From SHZT01 sp945889655 (GTDB taxonomy: Bacteria; Gemmatimonadota; Gemmatimonadetes; Gemmatimonadales; GWC2-71-9), in contig CAMDCH010000125.1 of assembly GCA_945889655.1 (NCBI GenBank), positions 1 to 7,376 on the forward strand: DNA of 7,376 nt, written 5' to 3'. Under the pieces are notes generated by a model. The model searched no databases and had not been told where the DNA came from. It saw nothing but the letters and a program-made list of their open reading frames with translations. A program made the position numbers and the translations under genes. The first letter of the stretch is position 1. Every line of letters begins with the position of its first letter. Shown here piece after piece: positions 1 through 4,912 of this stretch.

Positions 1-1
1 G

Positions 2-1240
2 TCCCAGGCCGAGTTCACGCACCAGGCGCGCACGGTCAACGTCGCCGCCACGATGATGAAACGGCACGACGGCGCGCCGCTGGCTGTTGTAATCGTGTTG
101 CGCGACTTGACCGAGAGCCGGAAGCTCGAGCAGCAGATGCAGCAGGCCCAGAAGATGGAGGCCATCGGCCAGCTCGCCGGCGGCATCGCTCACGACCTCA
201 ACAACATCCTCCAGGTGGTGCTGGCCAACACGGAGACCATGCGGCTCGACCGCCCCGAGCACGATGCCCCGATCCAGCAGATCCAGGAAGCCGCGCGGCG
301 CGGCGGCTGGCTCACCCGGCGCCTGCTCGAGTTCGCCCGCCGGCAGATCCTCGAGCCCGTGGTCCTCGACGTGTCGGTCGCCGTGCACGAGATGCAGCCC
401 ATGCTCCAGCGCCTGGTCGGCGAGCATATCCAGATCGCGCTGGTCCTCGGTGACGGCCAGCTCCTCGTCCGGTCCGACCGGGGACAGGTCGAACAGATTC
501 TCCTGAATCTCGTGGTCAACAGCCGCGACGCGATGCCGCGCGGCGGCCGCATCACCATCGAAACCCGGCCTGATCCCTCCCGCACGCACGCCGTGCTCAC
601 GGTGAGCGACACCGGCACCGGGATGGACGAGGCCACGCGCGCCCGCATGTTCGAACCCTTCTTTTCGACCAAGGGAACGCTGGGAACGGGACTGGGCCTC
701 TCGACGGTCTACGGGATCGTGAAGCAGAATGGCGGTCAGGTCGAGGTGGAGACGGCGCTCGGCGCGGGCACCACCTTTACGATCACGCTCCCGCGCCTGG
801 CGCAGGCGCTCGTGAGCGGGCCCTCCCGTGCGGATGGGCAGAACACCCGCGGCAGCGAGACGATCCTGCTGGTGGAAGACGATCCCGCCGTGCGCAGCTC
901 CACTCGGCGTACGCTGGAGCGCGCCGGGTACCACGTGATCGACGCCGAGCACGGCGGCGATGCCGTCGAGCGCGCGGCGGCGTACAACGGCGGGATCCAT
1001 CTCATGCTCACCGACGTGGCGATGCCCGGCATCCCGGTCACCGAGATGATCCAGCACCTCGGTGCCACCCGGCCCGAGATGGAGCTGCTCTTCATGAGCG
1101 GATTCTCGGATGATGCGGTGGTGCGCCACGGGGTCGAGCAGTCAGGAGCGGGATTCCTCCAGAAGCCCTTCGAGATCTCCGACCTGCTGGTCAAAGTCCG
1201 TCACGCCCTGGACCGCAAGGCAGGCTCCGGGCGCCCATGA
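2..1240 (+). CDS. Hybrid sensor histidine kinase/response regulator, 5'-truncated by window edge
   Basis: The reading frame is open from base 2, so the gene starts upstream. An internal ATG at 53 is only the first Met in the window. The first residues (through 'VIVLRDLTESRKLEQQ') look like the end of a PAS/PAC sensor domain. Numbering from that Met: HisKA H-box 'GGIAHDLNNIL' with phospho-accepting His47 (codon 191-193), N-box 'QILLNLVVNSRDAM', G1 'DTGTGMD', F-box 'MFEPFFSTK' and G2 'GTGLGLSTVYG' of the ATPase domain. A C-terminal REC domain follows, with acidic E275/D276/D277, phospho-acceptor D321 in 'LTDVAMPG', S349 and K371 in 'LQKPF'. All catalytic residues are present, so it should autophosphorylate and pass phosphate to its own receiver. 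No output domain follows REC, so a separate partner is expected. The stop overlaps the next start (ATGA), implying co-translation. The input signal is unknown, because the sensor part lies outside the window. Confidence 0.93.
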   Translation, partial: SQAEFTHQARTVNVAATMMKRHDGAPLAVVIVLRDLTESRKLEQQMQQAQKMEAIGQLAGGIAHDLNNILQVVLANTETMRLDRPEHDAPIQQIQEAARRGGWLTRRLLEFARRQILEPVVLDVSVAVHEMQPMLQRLVGEHIQIALVLGDGQLLVRSDRGQVEQILLNLVVNSRDAMPRGGRITIETRPDPSRTHAVLTVSDTGTGMDEATRARMFEPFFSTKGTLGTGLGLSTVYGIVKQNGGQVEVETALGAGTTFTITLPRLAQALVSGPSRADGQNTRGSETILLVEDDPAVRSSTRRTLERAGYHVIDAEHGGDAVERAAAYNGGIHLMLTDVAMPGIPVTEMIQHLGATRPEMELLFMSGFSDDAVVRHGVEQSGAGFLQKPFEISDLLVKVRHALDRKAGSGRP

Positions 1241-1620
1241 GCCGCTTGCAGTGGATCACCCACCGGGGACAGCGGATCCTCGCGATTGATTTCTCCGCCA
1301 TCACCGAGAGATCGGTGGCGCTCGCGGCGATTGCGGAGGTCCGCCCCGGCATCGCCGCGGAGCCGCCCAACTCAGTCCTCACGCTTACCAATATCACCGG
1401 CTCGAACTTCGACCCGACGGTGGTCGAGGCGCTCAAGCAGCTCACCAAGGACGACAAGCCGTACGTGCGTGCCGCGGCCGTCGTAGGCGTGACGGGCCTC
1501 CAGCGGATCGTGATGTCGGTGGTCTCGGTGTTTTCCAACCGAACCTTCGGGTTGTTCGATACCGTCGAGGCGGCGAAGGATTGGTTGGTCGAAGAGGCGG
1601 GCAGGCGGGCAGGCGGGTAG
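1237..1620 (+). CDS. STAS/SpoIIAA-like small protein
   Basis: This is a 127-residue soluble protein starting at the ATG of an ATGA overlap with the kinase gene. Only a weak ribosome site is visible, so translational coupling is likely. The pattern 'RILAIDFSAI' (strand), 'SVLTLTNITGSNFD' (strand-turn), a helix 'VVEALKQL', then 'KPYVRAAAVVGVTGLQRIV' and a closing 'FDTVEAAKDWL' matches, from memory, the STAS/SEC14-like family often annotated SpoIIAA-like or hypothetical. In true anti-sigma antagonists a Ser/Thr in the central loop is phosphorylated. I cannot assign such a residue here. Coupling to a kinase with no output domain makes a signalling-partner role possible, but that is inference. The last residues, 'GRRAGG', are encoded by a tandem GC-rich octamer repeat, so the C-terminus may not be conserved. 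Confidence 0.75.
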   Translation: MSRLQWITHRGQRILAIDFSAITERSVALAAIAEVRPGIAAEPPNSVLTLTNITGSNFDPTVVEALKQLTKDDKPYVRAAAVVGVTGLQRIVMSVVSVFSNRTFGLFDTVEAAKDWLVEEAGRRAGG

Positions 1621-1674
1621 GCGGGTTGCAAACGGGTCAACTACCCGCCCACCCGCCAACCCGCCCACCCGTCA
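1596..1674. repeat. Octamer-repeat inverted repeat between convergent genes
   Basis: The left arm (1596-1628) is four octamers GGCGGGCA, GGCGGGCA, GGCGGGTA, GGCGGGTT plus a G. A 12-base spacer follows. The right arm (1641-1673) matches the left arm's reverse complement at 26 of 33 positions, and right-arm octamers of type ACCCGCC[C/A] run to 1674. The stop codon of the STAS-like gene (1618-1620) lies in the left arm and that of the Nudix gene (1672-1674) in the right arm. The structure could act as a two-way transcription barrier between convergent genes, but neither side has a following T-tract, so it is not a classic intrinsic terminator. Each arm also has four GGG runs spaced by five bases on one strand, fitting a G-quadruplex pattern. 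Confidence 0.8.
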
Positions 1675-2331
1675 AAACGGGAAGAGTATCCCCTTGTCTT
1701 TCAGTTTCTCGAATTGCTTCGCCGAGAAGGTGAACATCTGTGCCGGGCGTCCGGTCCCGTCTTTCGTCCACTCCTCCAGCGGCGCCAGGATCTCCAGCAG
1801 CTCCATCTTCCTCCGGAAATTCCGCTTGTCCAGCTCCCGCCCCAGGATGGTTTCGTACACCCGCTGTAGCTGGGTGAGCGTAAACTTTGCCGGGAGCAGC
1901 TGGAAGCCGACGGTGGTGTACTCGAGCTTGTTGCGCAACCGCTCGACAGCGTACGTGAGAATGGCGTCGTGGTCGAACGCGAGCGGCGGGTGCTGGTCCG
2001 CGGGGAACCAGCGCGCAGCGTCCGCGTCGCTCCCGGGCCGCAGCGCCTGGTCTTCCTTGATGAGCGCGAAATAGGCGACCGTCACCACTCGCCCGCGCGG
2101 GTCGCGCGCGGGCTCCCCGAAGCTGTACAGCTGCTCCAGGTACACGTCGCCGAGCCCGGTTTCCTCCTTGAGCTCCCGGCGCGCCGCATCCTCCACCGGC
2201 TCGTCCTCCAGCACGAATCCCCCCGGCAGCGCCCACCGCCCCTCGAACGGCGGAATGCCGCGCTCGATGAGCAGGACGTGGAGCTTGTCGTCCCGGATGG
2301 AGAAAATCACGACGTCGACGGTGACTTTCAC
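1672..2331 (-). CDS. NrtR-type Nudix hydrolase-like protein with C-terminal winged helix
   Basis: This 219-residue protein begins at a GTG that overlaps the NAD kinase stop (GTGA). The N-terminal Nudix domain (about 1-135) carries a complete Nudix box at 38-60 with the pattern G-x5-E-x7-R-E-L-x-E-E-x-G-L (G38, E44, R52, E53, E56, E57, G59). The metal ligands for hydrolysis are therefore intact. The C-terminal part (about 140-215), including 'FTLTQLQRVYETILG' and 'DKRNFRRKM', matches the winged-helix DNA-binding domain of NrtR regulators. These repress NAD-metabolism genes and respond to ADP-ribose-like ligands. Family members range from pure regulators with decayed boxes to active ADP-ribose or sugar-nucleotide pyrophosphatases, so a dual role is plausible here. 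Co-transcription with an NAD kinase supports a role in NAD(P) balance. It may regulate its own operon through the palindrome at 4328-4346, which is inference. Confidence 0.88.
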   Translation of the reverse strand: MKVTVDVVIFSIRDDKLHVLLIERGIPPFEGRWALPGGFVLEDEPVEDAARRELKEETGLGDVYLEQLYSFGEPARDPRGRVVTVAYFALIKEDQALRPGSDADAARWFPADQHPPLAFDHDAILTYAVERLRNKLEYTTVGFQLLPAKFTLTQLQRVYETILGRELDKRNFRRKMELLEILAPLEEWTKDGTGRPAQMFTFSAKQFEKLKDKGILFPF

Positions 2332-3320
2332 TTTGCCGCCGCACCCTCGGCTTTGAGATCCCGCGCACCGCGCACCGCGAACCGCGCACCGAGATCACCG
2401 GATGGGGTCACCAACATGGCGCTTTGCTCAGCGGGACGAACATGGGCGATGGCTCCGCTGTTGAAGGCGAGAAAATCAGCCTCGATTCCATCGCTGAAGA
2501 TCACCCCGTTGGACGGCATCTGCGACTCGATCATCAACTCCCGCTCCTCGGACAGCACACCCGCCACCAGGTCCGCCGACGAGCGGCGGCTGATGAACGG
2601 TTCCCGCACCGCGAAGAAAAGCTCGCGGTCTTCCCATTCCAGGTGGAAGGCATCGCCACCCACGCCGCCGGAGAAGTTGGTGATGCCGGCCGCCATGTTG
2701 AAGACACTCGACATCCATCCCGTGGATCCGGCGCCGGTCGAGACGAGGACGCCGCTGGATGACTGGGACTCATCCCGCCCGTCGAAGCCCAGCCGGTACC
2801 GGGCGGACACATGGCTCCGCGCACCGATGAACAGGTCGTTGAACGCCAGCAGCCGCTGGCCATCGTCCAGCACCGCCTCCGCCAGCGTGACCGCGCGGAA
2901 TGATTCGCGCGACTCGAGGCAGCCGACCACGGCCTGCTTCGCGCCGTCTATGGTGTAGGGAAGCAGCACGCCGTCGAAGCGCGCCGGCTCCGGGTTGACG
3001 CCGATGATCGGCTGGTCGCCGGCATACTTCGCGGTGTTGGCCACCAGCCCATCCTGGCCCAGGGCGATCACCAGGTCGCCGGGGCCGAAGAGATAGGTGG
3101 GCACGAGGTCCCGATCCAGGAACTGGCGCGGGAGGCCCAGCTCGAGGTCCTGCCGCAGCCGGTCGAGGGCCGCGTGATAGGCATCGTGCTCGCGCTCGTA
3201 GTCCGCGAAATCCACGCCCGCGTGCTCGAGGTAGAACTTCGCCTGGCCGCGGGTATTGAACCGCGCGACCAGGTCCTCCAGGCGCGTCCGACGGGTGATG
3301 ATGACGAGCTTGTCGTACAC
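2328..3320 (-). CDS. NAD(+) kinase, NADK2-like clade
   Basis: This 330-residue protein probably phosphorylates NAD to NADP in the cytoplasm. The start is GTG at 3320, chosen because a strong AGGAGG lies five bases upstream. The diacylglycerol/NAD kinase fold motifs are visible: 'GDLVIALGQDG' (81-91) in place of the usual GGDG, keeping the catalytic Asp90; 'IIGVNPEPARFDGVLLP' (105-121); 'NDLFIGARSHVSARY' (161-175), the NE/ND substrate motif; 'SSGVLVSTGAGSTGW' (188-202), the TGxGST motif; and 'NGVIFSDGIEADF' (271-283). The 'IGVN.(D/E)P.R..G.L' stretch and the 'SSG' before the TG-GS motif recall mitochondrial NADK2 more than the common bacterial NadK. This is a memory-based comparison. The C-terminus (311-320) is encoded by a 7-base tandem repeat. 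It lies 9 bases after the SPFH gene and overlaps the Nudix gene by 4, so the three should form one mRNA. Confidence 0.85.
   Translation of the reverse strand: MYDKLVIITRRTRLEDLVARFNTRGQAKFYLEHAGVDFADYEREHDAYHAALDRLRQDLELGLPRQFLDRDLVPTYLFGPGDLVIALGQDGLVANTAKYAGDQPIIGVNPEPARFDGVLLPYTIDGAKQAVVGCLESRESFRAVTLAEAVLDDGQRLLAFNDLFIGARSHVSARYRLGFDGRDESQSSSGVLVSTGAGSTGWMSSVFNMAAGITNFSGGVGGDAFHLEWEDRELFFAVREPFISRRSSADLVAGVLSEERELMIESQMPSNGVIFSDGIEADFLAFNSGAIAHVRPAEQSAMLVTPSGDLGARFAVRGARDLKAEGAAAK
2362..2389. repeat. Heptamer tandem repeat in NAD kinase 3' end
   Basis: Four head-to-tail copies of CGCGCAC lie at 2362-2368, 2369-2375, 2376-2382 (one change, CGCGAAC) and 2383-2389. They encode residues 311-320 of the NAD kinase on the minus strand. 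Because 7 is not a multiple of 3, each copy is read in a different frame, and a change of one copy would shift the stop codon and break the overlap with the Nudix start. Confidence 0.85.
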
Positions 3321-3332
3321 GGCCGCCTCCTA
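3321..3332 (-). promoter_or_regulatory. Ribosome binding site of NAD kinase, overlapping upstream stop
   Basis: On the minus strand the sequence reads TAGGAGGCGGCC followed by GTG. The SPFH stop codon TAG forms the beginning of the Shine-Dalgarno AGGAGG, with five bases to the GTG start. This decides the GTG start of the kinase and suits reinitiation by ribosomes finishing the SPFH gene. Confidence 0.85.
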
Positions 3333-4292
3333 CTTCCCCGAGGGTGCGCTGCTGATCAGGGACCTGAACAGGTCCGGGCTCATGTTCAGCTCGCCGATCT
3401 TCGACGCATTCTCCGCCAGTTCGCGGAAGGCCAGCGCAATCATGAGCTTGGGGTCCCCGCCACCAGTGCTCAGTGCCATGAGCTTCTTCCAGTCCACGTC
3501 TTGGAGCGGCTCGAGTGTCGCGCGCAGGGCATACGCCTTGGCGTCCGCATCCTTCCGCTCATTCGCGGTCTTCCGCTCGATGAGCACGGAGCGCCGTTCC
3601 TCCACCGCGATGTCCGCCGCCACCTTGTTCTCGCGGATCTGGCGCTGCTTTTCCTGGACCGCGATCTCGGTGTTCAGCTCCGATTCCTTGATGAGCCGCT
3701 CCTGCTCCACCGCGGCGTTCCGGCGGGCGTAGATCGCCTCGTCCGATTCGCGTTGCAGCTCTTCCCGCGCGTCGGCTTCCAGCGCCCGACCGATCTCGGG
3801 CGTGGGCTTGATGGAGATGATCGAGACGTCCAGGATCTCGATGCCGAGGATCCTGATCGCCTCCGCCGCACGCGCTCCCGCGAGCACCTCGCGCTGGATC
3901 GTGTCGGAGGCTGCGAGCGTGTCGCGCAACGTGCGCGGCTGCACCCGCTCGCGGGTGACGATCTGGATCGCCTGGACGATGCGGTCGGGGACCGTGTCGG
4001 GATCCTCCGACAGGTAGGCGCCGTTGGGGCTGATCGAGAAATCCAGCAGCTTGGCGGTCTGGTGCGGATCCGCGACCCGGTAGGTGAGCTGCCCCTGCAG
4101 CGTCACGGCCTGGAAGTCCGAAGTCACGTCGTTGAAGGCGAATGGCACTGCCGTGCTGGCCAGCGGGACCGCGATGAGGGTGGATGACGGCCTGAAGTAG
4201 ATGAAGGAGAGTCCCGGTCCCTCGCGCTTCAGCCTGCCGCCGACGTAGTGAAGAATGAAAGTGGTGGGTGCGGCCTTGAGATAGTTGAACAT
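3330..4292 (-). CDS. SPFH/band 7 (prohibitin-like) domain protein
   Basis: This 320-residue protein starts at an ATG with GGAGGA four bases upstream. The N-terminal part ('FILHYVGGRLKREGPGLSFIYFRP', then 'TSDFQAVTLQGQLTYRVADP' near 58-77) is the recognisable SPFH/band 7 domain, extending to about residue 175 with 'ILGIEILDVSIISIKPTPEIGRALEA'. Residues about 175-260 form a long charged, Ala/Glu/Arg-rich helix that should be coiled coil, as in stomatin/prohibitin/flotillin proteins. A less polar C-terminal tail follows. There is no clear N-terminal transmembrane helix or signal peptide, so any membrane attachment would be peripheral. Family members form oligomeric rings or microdomain scaffolds at membranes. 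As first gene of a unit with NAD kinase and an NrtR-type protein it may scaffold or localise that activity, but no direct motif shows this. Confidence 0.9.
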   Translation of the reverse strand: MFNYLKAAPTTFILHYVGGRLKREGPGLSFIYFRPSSTLIAVPLASTAVPFAFNDVTSDFQAVTLQGQLTYRVADPHQTAKLLDFSISPNGAYLSEDPDTVPDRIVQAIQIVTRERVQPRTLRDTLAASDTIQREVLAGARAAEAIRILGIEILDVSIISIKPTPEIGRALEADAREELQRESDEAIYARRNAAVEQERLIKESELNTEIAVQEKQRQIRENKVAADIAVEERRSVLIERKTANERKDADAKAYALRATLEPLQDVDWKKLMALSTGGGDPKLMIALAFRELAENASKIGELNMSPDLFRSLISSAPSGK

Positions 4293-4295
4293 GAC

Positions 4296-4302
4296 GTCCT
4301 CC
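4296..4302 (-). promoter_or_regulatory. Ribosome binding site of SPFH gene
   Basis: The minus strand reads CGGAGGACGTC then ATG. GGAGGA lies about four bases before the start, which supports the ATG at 4290-4292. Confidence 0.8.
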
Positions 4303-4323
4303 GTTGGTTTCTGTTACACACCT

Positions 4324-4352
4324 AGTCTAGTGTGTTACAGACACTATGTCAA
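4324..4352 (-). promoter_or_regulatory. Sigma70-type promoter of the SPFH-NADK-Nudix unit
   Basis: On the minus strand a perfect -35 TTGACA (4352-4347) is followed by a 17-base spacer and -10 TAGACT (4329-4324, four of six consensus bases). Initiation would be near 4317, giving a leader of about 25 bases before the SPFH start. It lies about 35 bases beyond the HxlR gene stop, so the three-gene unit can be transcribed independently of HxlR. Confidence 0.78.
4328..4346. promoter_or_regulatory. Operator-like 19-bp palindrome in promoter spacer
   Basis: TAGTGTCTGTAACACACTA (minus strand) has perfect 6-bp arms TAGTGT/ACACTA and one further inner pair around a 7-base centre. It fills the space between -35 and -10 and overlaps the -10 by two bases, the usual place for a repressor site. 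The core TGTTACA (+ strand 4333-4339) recurs at 4312-4318, exactly 21 bp away, across the predicted transcription start. The bound protein is unknown. Candidates are the adjacent HxlR regulator or the NrtR-type protein encoded in the operon. Confidence 0.65.
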
Positions 4353-4386
4353 GTCAACCTTGTGCTCATGTACTGCGAGTGAAGGC

Positions 4387-4800
4387 TCAGTTGTTTAAGA
4401 GATTGCCTGAAAAGGAGTTACTCAACGGCCGACTGGAAGGTTCTGAGTCTGGGGAAGACTTGATAACAACCTGGCCCACAACCGACTGGCTTCCGTTGGC
4501 GTATGTGAGTCCCCACTTCTGCATCTGTTCCAGTATCGGGATGAGCGCCAAGCCTGAGGGCGTGAGTCCGTAGCGCACTCGGCGCGGCCCGCCGACACCA
4601 ACCTCCCGGTCAACGACGCCATGCTCCTTCAGCTCGCGCAATTGCTGCGAAGCAACCTTGTGCGCCACGGTCGGCATCTTCGCCAGGAGCTCGCTGTAAC
4701 GCAGGGGTCCACCGCGAAGAAGCCAGATGATCGCCGGTTTCCACTTGCCAGCCAGCACCCCCACCGTGTCGGCGATCGGCGCTGTTCCGTTACTGGACAC
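4387..4800 (-). CDS. HxlR-family winged-helix transcriptional regulator
   Basis: This 137-residue protein starts at a GTG. An in-frame TGA lies two codons upstream, so no longer start exists. Only a weak GAG precedes it as ribosome site. The HxlR pattern is clear: 'LAGKWKPAIIWLLRGGPLRYSELLAKMPTVAHKVASQQLRELKEHGVVDREV' (about 16-67), then the wing 'RRVRYGLTPSGLALIPIL'. HxlR proteins bind DNA as dimers and often sense reactive electrophiles or oxidants through an N-terminal Cys-Pro. Here that position reads Ala-Pro and the protein has no cysteine at all, so thiol sensing is excluded. The last 25 residues are Ser/Asn/Pro-rich and look disordered. A hand count gives 96 G+C in 180 bases (53%) over 4381-4560, well below the flanking genes, suggesting recent transfer. 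It lies upstream of, and in the same direction as, the SPFH unit, and may control that unit and itself. Confidence 0.88.
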   Translation of the reverse strand: MSSNGTAPIADTVGVLAGKWKPAIIWLLRGGPLRYSELLAKMPTVAHKVASQQLRELKEHGVVDREVGVGGPRRVRYGLTPSGLALIPILEQMQKWGLTYANGSQSVVGQVVIKSSPDSEPSSRPLSNSFSGNLLNN

Positions 4801-4912
4801 GCAGGCTCACTCTCGAGGGAGGAGAAATGCCAAGTCTATGATTAGAAATAGGTTACTGCGCGGTTACCGGATATATCTAGCCTAACTCCAATTGTTTGGG
4901 AAGTGGTGAGGG
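4801..4912. other. AT-richer intergenic region upstream of HxlR gene
   Basis: These 112 bases separate the HxlR start from the stop of the ThrE-like gene. They contain a direct repeat GGTTAC at 4851-4856 and 4862-4867, 11 bp apart (one helical turn). The core GTTAC is shared with the SPFH promoter sites. Several AT-rich hexamers (TATATC, TATTTC, TAGACT on the minus strand) could serve as a -10, but none has a good -35 at the right distance, so I do not assign a promoter. No terminator hairpin with a T-tract is visible for the ThrE-like gene. Confidence 0.5.

Noticed and set aside
1969..2958. 329-codon plus-strand open frame opposite the Nudix and NAD kinase genes
   Set aside because: Both opposite genes have intact catalytic motifs. 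This frame is a composition-driven shadow.
3174..4187. 337-codon plus-strand open frame opposite the SPFH and NAD kinase genes
   Set aside because: It crosses two recognisable minus-strand genes, has no family resemblance, is rich in Arg/Gly/Leu/Asp as expected of a GC-rich antisense frame, and has no ribosome site.
4827..4841. Five-codon plus-strand ORF after GGAGGAG
   Set aside because: It is too short, with spacing too tight, and no gene follows on that strand.
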